This document shows, in pieces, positions 8,889 through 16,794 of a stretch of 64,000 nt of DNA. The stretch lies in assembly GCF_017751145.1 (NCBI RefSeq), contig NZ_CP046640.1:1406137-1470136 (forward strand). The letters run 5' to 3'. The notes under the pieces are model-generated. The model was not told the DNA's origin, did no database searches, and saw only the letters and a program-made list of their open reading frames with translations. Made by a program: the position numbers and the translations under genes. The stretch comes from Iocasia fonsfrigidae (GTDB lineage Bacteria > Bacillota > Halanaerobiia > Halanaerobiales > DTU029). Positions within the stretch are counted from its first letter, which is position 1; each line of letters starts with the position of its first letter.

Positions 8889-9225
8889 ATTTAATAGTGA
8901 AAGTTTTTCTAATAAAATTATAGAAGTTATAAATCTTATTGAAAGATAAAAAAAGTGATGTTTTAAGATAATAATTTATGTAACGAGGAATCTTCTCTGG
9001 GGATTTTAATCTCCTTATCCAGAAGAGATTCCTTATTTATTTTGTAAACGTGTTCTTTATATTCAGGCTAGATAAAGCTAAAAAAGAAGAATACTTTGAT
9101 GTAAAAATTACCATGGGCGAGGATATAATATAAATCACCTCATGGAAGATGCTCGCTTTATTCAATATGTTGATCTCTATGCTAGACTATTATCATTTAG
9201 GAAAAGTTAATTTTACATCTGAATG
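8889..9225 (+). repeat. 337-base direct repeat, right copy flanking IS66
   Basis: Begins immediately after the IS66 right end with the last 20 codons of the GT10 gene, and ends where the original chromosomal sequence continues. By eye it is identical to the left copy throughout, which points to a recent event. Confidence 0.95.
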
Positions 9226-9441
9226 TAAGGTAGAAGCAACCCTACCGTTTTCAAGCTGATTTTGTAACAAATTTTTATATCTTAACATAACATATAATAT
9301 AATAAGGGTCTAACTTCGAGATTATATAAGGGGTGATGAGATACGAAAGCCAATAAGCAGCTCTATTAAATACTAAAATACTTTAATAAATTAAATTCAC
9401 CAATATAATTTTTTAAATTATGGGAAGGGTTGGAGATAGCT
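9118..9441 (+). repeat. Duplicated legB upstream region with coding relic (first copy)
   Basis: Matches 13202-13493 with substitutions and small indels. The first part (to about 9262) is a decayed version of a 46-codon frame that is still open in the second copy. The rest is a leader that ends at a broken legB start. The TAACTTCGAGATTATATAAGG and ACGAAAGCCAAT blocks are kept in both. This marks the left edge of an old cluster duplication. Confidence 0.75.
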
Positions 9442-9540
9442 GTGAAAAAAGTTCTGGTAACAGGGGCAGGGGGTTTATAGGAAGCTATTTGTAGCAGGAT
9501 TACTTAAAGAGGGTAATAGTATAAAGAGCCTTTGATGGTT
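9442..9540 (+). pseudogene. legB 5' relic
   Basis: Starts with GTGAAAAAAGTTCTGGTAAC, which matches the first codons of the intact legB at 13494. It then has small deletions and a substitution that break the GxxGxxG region, and similarity stops after about 33 codons. The segment to 9620 before ptmE shows nothing else. It shows that the first nonulosonate gene set once began with its own legB. Confidence 0.85.
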
Positions 9541-9620
9541 CTACCAGAAACTTTGTGCAGGTAAAATATATTGACAATTATTCAAGTATTAAATGACTTC
9601 AATCTTAAAGAGGGATATAG

Positions 9621-10670
9621 ATGAATATACGAGATCTATTTATAAATGAAGGGATTACAATCAAAGAGGCTATAAAAAAAATAGATGAAACTGCCAATAA
9701 AATTCTATTAATAACCAGGGATACAGTATTAAAGGGTGTAATAACTGATGGAGATATCAGGCGCTGGATTTTGATGAATGGAGATTTAAATGAAAAAGTT
9801 AAATTAATAATGAACCATAATCCAGTCTATCTTATGTGTGGAGAAGAGTCTAAAGCTAAAGACATCATGCGGAAAAAACTGATTGAAGCAATACCTGTAG
9901 TAAATGAAAAAAAGGAAGTTATAAATATAATACTCTGGAAGGATCTTTATGATAAAGAATTAAAATCTTATAATTATATAAGCAGTCCGGTTGTAATAAT
10001 GGCCGGTGGAAAAGGAACAAGGCTGGATCCTATTACCAAAGTATTCCCCAAACCTCTGGTTCCAATAGGGAATATACCAGTAGTTGAAAGGATAATAAAT
10101 AGATTTATAGATTTTGGTTGTGAAAAATTTTATCTTACCATTAATTATAAAAAGAATTTAATTAAAGCTTATTTTAATGATTTAGATAAAAATTATGAAA
10201 TTGAATATATTGAAGAAGAAAAACCATTAGGAACAGCTGGAAGCCTATATTTGCTAAAAGACAAAATAAAGGAACCCTTTTTTGTAAGCAATTGTGATAT
10301 TTTAATAGGTGGTAATTACTATAAAATGCTTAAATTTCATCAAGAAAATAAAAATAAGATTACAGTTATAACTTCTCTTAAATTTTTTACTGTTCCTTAT
10401 GGAGTAATAGAATTAAATGAGGAAAGCATTATCAGGGAAATAAGTGAAAAACCTGAATTTGATTTTTTAATAAATACAGGAATGTATATCTTAGAACCAG
10501 AAACACTAACTGATATACCTGTCAATAAATTTTATCATCTCACTGATTTGATAAAAAATTATATAAAAAAAGGGGAAAGGGTTGGAGCATATCCTGTAAG
10601 TGAAGAGTCATGGCTTGATATGGGCCAATTTAAAGAAATGAAAAAGATGCTGGAAAGCTTAGGTTTTTAG
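9621..10670 (+). CDS. ptmE: CBS-domain sugar-1-phosphate nucleotidyltransferase, PtmE-like (glucosamine-1-phosphate guanylyltransferase)
   Basis: Two CBS motifs occupy about residues 1-115 (LKGVITDGDIRRWIL; EAIPVVNEKKEV). The nucleotidyltransferase domain follows, with MAGGKGTRLDPITKVFPKPL at about 125-144. Campylobacter PtmE has this layout and makes GDP-glucosamine for the GDP-linked legionaminic acid route. Length (349 aa) fits. The gene is followed with overlap by a hybrid relic and then neuC. A frameshifted relic of its 3' end lies after legC at about 15.8 kb, so this is the only working copy in the window. Guanylyl rather than cytidylyl specificity is inference from the context. Confidence 0.87.
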   Translation: MNIRDLFINEGITIKEAIKKIDETANKILLITRDTVLKGVITDGDIRRWILMNGDLNEKVKLIMNHNPVYLMCGEESKAKDIMRKKLIEAIPVVNEKKEVINIILWKDLYDKELKSYNYISSPVVIMAGGKGTRLDPITKVFPKPLVPIGNIPVVERIINRFIDFGCEKFYLTINYKKNLIKAYFNDLDKNYEIEYIEEEKPLGTAGSLYLLKDKIKEPFFVSNCDILIGGNYYKMLKFHQENKNKITVITSLKFFTVPYGVIELNEESIIREISEKPEFDFLINTGMYILEPETLTDIPVNKFYHLTDLIKNYIKKGERVGAYPVSEESWLDMGQFKEMKKMLESLGF

Positions 10671-10984
10671 TGATGGAAGATATCTTGCTAATAGGCGGAG
10701 GAAAATATTGTAAAAGTGTAATAGATACAATAACTCAAGGAGATTTATTTATAAAGGAAGTGTTATCAATGTTTCAAGATAAAGAAAGATTAATTGTTAA
10801 TCATTATAGAATTGCAAGAAAAAGTATAGTTACAAAAAGCAACACAAGAAAAAGGGAAGTTTTTTCAGAGAATAATTTAGCTGTTAAAAGGCCGGGAAAC
10901 GGAATCTCACCAATGAGATGGGATAAAATGATTAAAGATATTGCTAAAAGAAATTATGAAGAAGATGAGCTGATAGAGGGATGA
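10670..10984 (+). pseudogene. Hybrid relic: start of a legH-like acetyltransferase joined to the end of neuB
   Basis: The first about 21 residues (MMEDILLIGGGKYCKSVID) look like the N-terminus of PglD/LegH-type sugar acetyltransferases. From about residue 48, ARKSIVTKSNTRKREVF and KRPGNGISPMRWDKMI match the SAF domain at the C-terminus of the intact NeuB at 16795-17793. A deletion has therefore fused the start of legH to the end of neuB. The frame remains open for 104 codons and overlaps neuC by ATGA, so a small SAF-like protein may still be made. The intact genes would encode about 200 and 330 residues. Confidence 0.85.
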
Positions 10985-12147
10985 AAAAGGTCTGTTTAAT
11001 TACTAGCACCAGAGCAGAATATGGTCTGTTAAGTCCTCTGATGGAAAGTATAAAGAGTGTTAGAGAATTACAACTGCAGTTAATAGTAACAGGAATGCAT
11101 TTATCACCAGAGTTTGGCTTGACATATCAAGAAATAATTGAAGATGGTTACAGGATTGATGAAAAAATAGAAATTCTATTGAGCTCAGATACTCCCATAG
11201 GAATCTCCAAATCTATGGGACTTACTTTAATAAGTTTTTCAGAAACTTATCAGAGATTAAAACCTGATCTGATAGTTGTCCTTGGTGATAGATATGAGAT
11301 ATTTGCAGCAGTTAGTGCAGCCTGTATAACAAAAATTCCAGTTGCTCATTTACATGGTGGGGAAACTACCGAAGGTGCCTTTGATGAAGCCTTTAGACAT
11401 TCTATTACAAAGATGAGCTATTTGCATTTTACCAGTACTAGTGAATATAGAAAAAGAGTAATCCAGCTGGGTGAACATCCTAATAGAGTTTTTAATGTAG
11501 GAGCAATAGGAATTGAAAATATTAAAAAACTAAAACTCCTTTCAAAAAAAGAATTAGAAAAAGATATTAATTTTAAGTTTGGGGAAAGAACTATATTAGT
11601 GACATTTCATTCAGTAACCCTGGAAGAAAATACTTCAAGGGAGCAATTCGAAAATATTTTAGATGCTTTTGATGAAATAGATAATTTAAAAATAATATTT
11701 ACTAAAACAAATTCAGATACAGATGGAAGAATTATTAATAAAATGATAGATAAGTATGTCAGAAAAAACACAGAAAAAGCAATTGGTTTTACATCTATGG
11801 GCCAAATCAGATATTTAAGCACTATGCAATATGTTGATGCTGTTGTAGGTAATTCTTCCAGTGGTATTATTGAAGCACCTACATTTAAGGTTCCTACAGT
11901 AAATATAGGTGATAGACAAAAGGGTAGAATACAGGCTGAGACAGTAATCAATTGTAAGCCAATAAAAAATGATATAATAGCAGTTTTGAAGAAAGCCCTA
12001 TCTGATGATTATAAAGAGGAGATTAGATATGCTAAAAATCCCTATGGAGATGGAAAGGTATCAGATAAAATTATTAATGTAATAACAGAATGGTCATTTA
12101 AAAATATAGATCTTAAAAAGAAATTTTATAATGTTACTATTTATTGA
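10981..12147 (+). CDS. neuC: UDP/GDP-HexNAc 2-epimerase, hydrolysing (NeuC/LegG-like)
   Basis: Removes the nucleotide and epimerises C2 to release a free N-acyl-mannosamine-type sugar, the substrate of NeuB. STRAEYGLLSPL (residues 9-20), GDRYEIFAA, HGGETTEGAFDEAFRHSI and the late VVGNSSSGIIEAPTF are the conserved UDP-GlcNAc 2-epimerase motifs. Length (388 aa) is full. It overlaps the hybrid relic by four bases. A 5' relic of another neuC copy follows neuB at 17.8 kb, so this gene must serve both gene sets. Whether it acts on 2,4-diamino (legionaminic) or plain GlcNAc substrate is inferred from its neighbours. Confidence 0.9.
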   Translation: MKKVCLITSTRAEYGLLSPLMESIKSVRELQLQLIVTGMHLSPEFGLTYQEIIEDGYRIDEKIEILLSSDTPIGISKSMGLTLISFSETYQRLKPDLIVVLGDRYEIFAAVSAACITKIPVAHLHGGETTEGAFDEAFRHSITKMSYLHFTSTSEYRKRVIQLGEHPNRVFNVGAIGIENIKKLKLLSKKELEKDINFKFGERTILVTFHSVTLEENTSREQFENILDAFDEIDNLKIIFTKTNSDTDGRIINKMIDKYVRKNTEKAIGFTSMGQIRYLSTMQYVDAVVGNSSSGIIEAPTFKVPTVNIGDRQKGRIQAETVINCKPIKNDIIAVLKKALSDDYKEEIRYAKNPYGDGKVSDKIINVITEWSFKNIDLKKKFYNVTIY

Positions 12148-12194
12148 ATACATTTCATATAAGTAGCTTAATAATTTTTTTTAATAAATAATCT

Positions 12195-12232
12195 CTACTG
12201 TAAAGTGAAATTATTTTTGCACTTTACAGTAG
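12195..12232. terminator. Bidirectional terminator after neuC
   Basis: A perfect 13-bp stem (12195-12207 with 12220-12232) with A- and T-rich flanks. Nearly the same cassette, including its leader, recurs at 18860-18899 at the end of the second gene set. Confidence 0.88.
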
Positions 12233-12240
12233 GATTATTT

Positions 12241-12280
12241 TTAATGTTTCTCTATTTTTTCCAATATTTCTGCCCCTACC
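12241..12280 (-). pseudogene. Fragment similar to the B12 radical SAM gene
   Basis: About 34 bases closely match 19288-19321 inside the radical SAM gene (minus-strand reading around NIGENRETL). It abuts the 3' end of the MAF-like gene. It is too short to act and marks a recombination join. Confidence 0.4.
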
Positions 12281-13066
12281 TTATAAAATTTCAGTGGGAT
12301 CTTTATATTTTAGGTTATTAATTTTATTTAAAGTTGATGTGCGACTTAAGTTATAAACTTCAATACTGTTTGCATATGCAAGATCAATTAAATATTTAAA
12401 ATCCGCAAGTATTCGAGGAATACATTGGTAGAATACTGATTTTTCATCGCTTATACAAGTTTTTGACTCTCCTCTATGGATATATTCATGCTTATAAACC
12501 GGGATTTCTATTCCTTGAAGGTAAATAGGATTACAACCTAATATAATCGCAAAAGCAAGTACATGAATAGCAACTGTGTTACCCGGCGAATAATGATCTA
12601 TAGTATGATATCGCTTTTGAATCAATTCCTGCAAAGTATCTCTTTCCGGATATATATCAATTAATTCACAACATATAAAACCACGAGAAAACTTACCCGG
12701 ACAAGGTTGATGATTGAAATGACTTTGATCATAGGCAAACCATTTTACTTTTAAATTATTACGCAAAAAATCAATATCTAAATGTTTATTCCGATAGCAT
12801 ACCGAATCAGCAAATATAAAAACTGTTTCTGGAAATGAGTTAATAATATCTGAATGAAATACAGGGTCAGGAAATCCAGTAGTGGCGTTTACCCAATAAT
12901 TAGCTTGAAATAGATCTTTCAAACGAATCGGACCGTCATTGCAAGTAAGATATATACCATCAAATTTTTTATATGGAAAATCCTCTATCGTTGGAGCTAA
13001 TCCAGCCACCAAGCAAGGTTTGTTTTTTTCACGGTCAATGAACCAGTCATAGGATGAGATTTGCAT
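12281..13066 (-). CDS. MAF/DUF115-like putative glycosyltransferase (first copy)
   Basis: A 261-residue Rossmann-like protein. The N-terminal KPCLVAGLAPTIEDFPY and the later SPGNTVAIHVLAFAIILGC followed by YLQGIEIPVY resemble the MAF/DUF115 family of flagellin nonulosonate transferases, and also the general plan of GT42 sialyltransferases. No signal or membrane segment is seen. The start is the ATG behind GGGAGG; an upstream in-frame ATG adds 16 residues without support. A second copy lies at 24359, with about 70% identity by eye. Its place between two nonulosonate gene sets suggests transfer of such a sugar, which is inference. Confidence 0.65.
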   Translation of the reverse strand: MQISSYDWFIDREKNKPCLVAGLAPTIEDFPYKKFDGIYLTCNDGPIRLKDLFQANYWVNATTGFPDPVFHSDIINSFPETVFIFADSVCYRNKHLDIDFLRNNLKVKWFAYDQSHFNHQPCPGKFSRGFICCELIDIYPERDTLQELIQKRYHTIDHYSPGNTVAIHVLAFAIILGCNPIYLQGIEIPVYKHEYIHRGESKTCISDEKSVFYQCIPRILADFKYLIDLAYANSIEVYNLSRTSTLNKINNLKYKDPTEIL

Positions 13067-13201
13067 TTTTTTCCTCCCTTTTTGTGAGTTTACTGTAATG
13101 ATGTTTTTCATCACTAATATTTATTAATTATTATATTTACTTTTAACTAATTATGTTCATAATTTTGTCGAATATTTTGCCATATCTTACTGTAAATTAC
13201 T

Positions 13202-13342
13202 ATGGGTGAAGAGATTAACCATCCAATGGAAAATGCCCACTTTATTCAATATGTTGATCTCTATGCTAACTACTATCATTTAGGAAGAGTTAATCTTACA
13301 CTTGAGTGTAAGGCTGAAGTAGCCCTACTGTTTTCAAGCTGA
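13202..13342 (+). pseudogene. 46-codon relic frame, tail of an unknown gene
   Basis: Open from ATG to TGA (MENAHFIQYVDLYANYYHLG is its central part). Two more decayed versions lie at about 6289-6397 and 9118-9262. There is no ribosome site. The protein is not recognised. It is more likely the 3' end of a lost gene upstream of legB than a functional peptide. Confidence 0.5.
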
Positions 13343-13493
13343 TTTTGTAACAAATTTTATATCTTGACATAACATATAAGTAATAAAGGTCTAACTTCGA
13401 GATTATATAAGGTAATGAGACACGAAAGCCAATTTAATAAATTAAATTTCCCAATATAATTATCTAAATCATGGGAAAGGTTGGAGAATAGCT
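13343..13493 (+). repeat. Duplicated legB upstream region (second copy)
   Basis: The leader of the intact legB, matching the first copy before 9442. It contains TTGACA and AT-rich runs but no -10 hexamer at a good distance, so I do not assign a promoter. Confidence 0.7.
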
Positions 13494-14474
13494 ATGAAAA
13501 AAGTTTTGGTAACAGGAGCAGAGGGTTTTATAGGAAGCCATTTAGTAGAAGGATTACTTAAAGAGGGTAATAGTATAAGAGCCTTTGTATATTATAATTC
13601 TTTTAACACATGGGGATGGTTAGATACATTTCCAAAAGGCAAATTAAAGAAAATAGAAATATTTACTGGAGATATAAGAGATCCAAATGGAGTGCGAAAA
13701 GCGTTTCAAGATATTGACGAAGTATATCATTTAGCCGCTTTGATTGCAATACCCTTTAGTTATTATTCTCCAGATTCATATATTGATACTAATATAAAAG
13801 GAACATTAAACATATTACAAGCAGCAAGGGATTTTGGAACAAGTAGAGTTTTAATTACCTCAACATCAGAAGTATATGGGTCAGCAAGATATGTACCGAT
13901 AGATGAAAAACACCCATTTCAAGGACAATCGCCATATTCAGCAACTAAAATAGGAGCAGATAGATTAGCTGAATCTTTTTATAGAAGTTTTAGTCTGCCA
14001 ATAACAATAGTAAGGCCATTTAATACATATGGCCCAAGACAGTCAGCAAGGGCGGTTATACCAACTATAATAATGCAATTGTTGGCCGGAAAAGAAAAAA
14101 TAAAACTGGGTTCTCTGACCCCAACTAGAGATTTTAATTATGTTAAGGATACAGTACAGGGTTTTATAGAAATTGCAAAATCAGAAAAGACGATTGGAGA
14201 AGAGATAAATATAGCTTCTCAGGAGGAAATATCAATAGGAGATTTAGCGGGAGAGTTAGTAAATCAAATAAATTCAGCTGCTGAAATAGTGTGTGATCAA
14301 GAAAGGATGAGGCCAGAAAAAAGTGAAGTAAATAGATTACTTGGCGCGAATGAAAAAATAAAGAGGCTAACAAAATGGAAGCCGGCTTATACATTCAAAG
14401 AAGGATTAGCTGAAACAATAAGCTGGATAAAAGACAATTTAGATAAGTATAAAGTTGATATCTATAATCTGTAA
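13494..14474 (+). CDS. legB: NAD-dependent nucleotide-sugar 4,6-dehydratase (LegB-like)
   Basis: A short-chain dehydrogenase/reductase acting on a nucleotide-HexNAc, giving the 4-keto-6-deoxy sugar that LegC aminates. GAEGFIGSH near the start binds NAD, STSEVYG carries the serine/threonine pair, and SPYSATK (about residue 147) supplies the catalytic Tyr and Lys. Length (326 aa) is normal. Its gene order with legC and neuB follows the legionaminic acid cluster of Campylobacter. AAGGTTGGAGA precedes the ATG. It is the working copy; a 5' relic lies before ptmE. Confidence 0.9.
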   Translation: MKKVLVTGAEGFIGSHLVEGLLKEGNSIRAFVYYNSFNTWGWLDTFPKGKLKKIEIFTGDIRDPNGVRKAFQDIDEVYHLAALIAIPFSYYSPDSYIDTNIKGTLNILQAARDFGTSRVLITSTSEVYGSARYVPIDEKHPFQGQSPYSATKIGADRLAESFYRSFSLPITIVRPFNTYGPRQSARAVIPTIIMQLLAGKEKIKLGSLTPTRDFNYVKDTVQGFIEIAKSEKTIGEEINIASQEEISIGDLAGELVNQINSAAEIVCDQERMRPEKSEVNRLLGANEKIKRLTKWKPAYTFKEGLAETISWIKDNLDKYKVDIYNL

Positions 14475-14579
14475 CTACTCAGAAGTCAGCATTAAAAAAC
14501 TAGTATATTTATTCGTTCTTACATTTGTTATTGAATTCTGAATAATTGAGGAGAAACTATGATCTAAAGGGGAATTATT

Positions 14580-15767
14580 ATGGAGAAATTGATACCACTA
14601 TCAGTGCCTAATTTTACAGGTAAAGAACTTGAATATGTGACCAGGGCTGTAGAAACAGAATGGGTATCAACTGGGGGAAGATTTATAAAAGAATTTGAAG
14701 AAAAAATAGCTAAATATTTGAAAATTAAAAAGGCTGTTGCCTGTCAAAGTGGTACTGGGGCTCTTCATTTAGCTTTAAGGCTTTCAGGAGTTGGAGCAGA
14801 ACATGAAGTAATAGTACCTACACTTACCTTTATAGCTGCAGTTAATCCTGTTAAATATCAAGGAGCAGAGCCAGTATTTATGGACTGTGATGATACTCTA
14901 AATATGGATTTAGATAAATTAGAGGGGTTTTTTCAAAAAGAGTGCTGTTTAACTAAAGAAGGCTTAATTAATAAAAGAACCAATAAAACTATAAAAGCTG
15001 TGGTAATAGTACATATATTTGGAAACATGATTGATATGGAAAGAATAATGAAAATAGCTAGGAAATACAAATTAAAGGTTATAGAGGATGCAACTGAAGC
15101 ATTAGGTTCGTACTGCACAACAGGAGAATACTCTGGTAAGTTTGCAGGAACCATAGGAGACTTTGGAGCATATTCTTTTAATGGAAACAAGATAATTACA
15201 ACGGGTGGAGGAGGAATGCTTGTAGCTAAAGATATGGTTTTAGTTGAGAAAGCAAAATACTTGTCAGCTCAAGCAAAAGACGATCCCTTATATTATATAC
15301 ATGATGAAATAGGTTATAACTATAGAATGACAAATTTACAGGCAGCTCTTGGTATTGCTCAGTTGGAACAATTGGAAGAATTAATTGAGATAAAAATAAA
15401 AAACTATGGCCTTTATGAAAAAGAGATTCAAAAAATAGAGGGATTAGATTTATTAAGATTTAATAAAGGAACGAGATCAAATTATTGGTTTTATTCTTTA
15501 ATGATAGATAAAGAAAAATACGGGTTTAATAGAGATGAATTATTAAAGAAATTATATCAAAGAAATATCCAGACTAGACCGATCTGGGGACTTATTCATG
15601 AACAAAAGCCATACCTAAAAGATCAGAGCTACAAAGTTAAAAGAGCTAAGTATTATATAGAAAGAGTTTTGAATATACCTTGCAGTACAAATTTAGATAA
15701 ACAAGATATATTGACAGTTATTAATGCATTAAAGGATTTTAAATCTCAAAAAGAGAGATATAGTTGA
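14580..15767 (+). CDS. legC: PLP-dependent 4-aminotransferase (LegC-like)
   Basis: Transfers an amino group to C4 of the 4-keto sugar made by LegB. The PLP lysine is in SFNGNKIITTGGGG (about residue 204), and the EDATEAL segment holds the PLP-contacting Asp. The protein starts LIPLSVPNFTGKELEYV, which is typical of the LegC subfamily, and its 395 residues are the usual length. AAAGGGGAA precedes the ATG. It follows legB by 105 bases and is followed by a relic of ptmE, so the ancestral order was legB-legC-ptmE. Confidence 0.92.
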   Translation: MEKLIPLSVPNFTGKELEYVTRAVETEWVSTGGRFIKEFEEKIAKYLKIKKAVACQSGTGALHLALRLSGVGAEHEVIVPTLTFIAAVNPVKYQGAEPVFMDCDDTLNMDLDKLEGFFQKECCLTKEGLINKRTNKTIKAVVIVHIFGNMIDMERIMKIARKYKLKVIEDATEALGSYCTTGEYSGKFAGTIGDFGAYSFNGNKIITTGGGGMLVAKDMVLVEKAKYLSAQAKDDPLYYIHDEIGYNYRMTNLQAALGIAQLEQLEELIEIKIKNYGLYEKEIQKIEGLDLLRFNKGTRSNYWFYSLMIDKEKYGFNRDELLKKLYQRNIQTRPIWGLIHEQKPYLKDQSYKVKRAKYYIERVLNIPCSTNLDKQDILTVINALKDFKSQKERYS

Positions 15768-15888
15768 ATGTACAAGATATATATAAGGGAGAACCTGTAG
15801 GAGTATATCCTGTTAGCAAAGAGTATGGCTTGACATGGGGCAATTCAAGGAAATGAAAAAAATGCTTAAAAGATTAGATTTAAAGTAA
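15768..15888 (+). pseudogene. ptmE 3' relic
   Basis: Reading with one base restored gives KGEPVGVYPVSKE, then WLDMGQFKEMKKMLKRL, which matches the last 35 residues of the intact PtmE at 9621-10670. The rest of the gene has been deleted against the end of legC. It proves a second ptmE once lay here. Confidence 0.88.
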
Positions 15889-15899
15889 AGGAGTAATAA

Positions 15900-16742
15900 A
15901 TGGTGAATAATATATTTACGATAGGCTATTTTGCAGACGGTAAATGGGCTCATGAAGCATTCAAATTGTTAATAAATGATAAAAACATTGAAATAAAATT
16001 TATTTGTGTTAGATATGAAACCACAGATCTGACATTAAAGAACTTTGCTAAAAAATATAATATCGACTATTTAAAGCATAAAGACATTAACTCAAAAGAA
16101 TTTTTAAATCAGCTAAAGAAATATAAGTGTGACCTGTTTGTATCAATGTCTTTTAATCAGATTTTTAAAAAAGAGATCATAAATACTCCTGAATTTAAAA
16201 CCATTAATTGTCACGCTGGTAAATTACCTTTTTACAGAGGAAGAAACATATTAAATTGGGTGTTAATAAATGATGAAAAAGAGTTTGGAATCACAGTGCA
16301 CTATGTTGATGAAGGAATTGATACAGGAGACATAGTATTACAGGAAACTTATCCTATAACAGATGAGGATGATTATTCAACATTGTTATCTAGAGCATAT
16401 ACTGAGTGTGCAAACATACTTTATAAAGCTATAAAGATTATACAAAGCCAGGATATTAAGCTAATGAAGCAAACAGATATACATCCAGTAGGTTTCTATT
16501 GTGGAAAAAGGAAAGAGGGCGACGAGATAATAGATTGGAATCAAAATAGCAGAGAATTGTTTAATTTTATCAGAGCATTATGTGAGCCAGGGCCAATGGC
16601 CAGGAGTACGCTAAGGGATAAAGTGATAAAAATAAACAAATCAAAGCTTGTTAAAAATGCACCTAACTATAAAGGGATTGTTGGACAAATAGTCGGTAAA
16701 AACCAAAGCGGATTTATAGTAAAAACAAAGATTCGACATTAG
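15900..16742 (+). CDS. Sugar N-formyltransferase, frameshifted near the C-terminus
   Basis: A methionyl-tRNA-formyltransferase-fold enzyme that should transfer a formyl group from N10-formyl-tetrahydrofolate to a sugar amine. The catalytic NCHAGKLPFYRG (Asn and His) and GIDTGDI (Asp) are present, and a C-terminal OB-like domain follows. The frame stops at 16742, but shifting by one base at about 16730 continues as DSTLEIIEYEYAEKIRIGDR and ends with TGA at 16796-16798, overlapping the GTG start of neuB. The original gene was therefore about 299 codons and coupled to neuB; the current form lacks about 20 residues. It takes the place where legH would stand, suggesting an N-formyl instead of N-acetyl product. 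Confidence 0.85.
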   Translation: MVNNIFTIGYFADGKWAHEAFKLLINDKNIEIKFICVRYETTDLTLKNFAKKYNIDYLKHKDINSKEFLNQLKKYKCDLFVSMSFNQIFKKEIINTPEFKTINCHAGKLPFYRGRNILNWVLINDEKEFGITVHYVDEGIDTGDIVLQETYPITDEDDYSTLLSRAYTECANILYKAIKIIQSQDIKLMKQTDIHPVGFYCGKRKEGDEIIDWNQNSRELFNFIRALCEPGPMARSTLRDKVIKINKSKLVKNAPNYKGIVGQIVGKNQSGFIVKTKIRH

Positions 16743-16794
16743 AAATAATAGAATATGAGTATGCTGAAAAAATAAGAATAGGGGATCGGTTAGC

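Noticed and set aside
8761-8949. Open frame that ends with the last 20 residues of the GT10 protein
   Set aside because: It is an antisense reading of tnpA fused by chance to the duplicated GT10 tail in the right 337-base repeat.
6061-9225. Composite transposon made by the 337-base repeats
   Set aside because: The repeats contain chromosomal gene ends, not transposase or terminal repeats, so they are by-products of the insertion history.
9226-9441. Riboswitch in the duplicated leader before legB
   Set aside because: Short conserved blocks exist, but they match no aptamer I know, and conservation between two recent duplicates is not evidence of function.
16721-16742. Programmed -1 frameshift in the formyltransferase
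   Set aside because: The local A-rich run is not a canonical slippery heptamer and I see no stimulatory hairpin. A one-base deletion or sequencing error is simpler.
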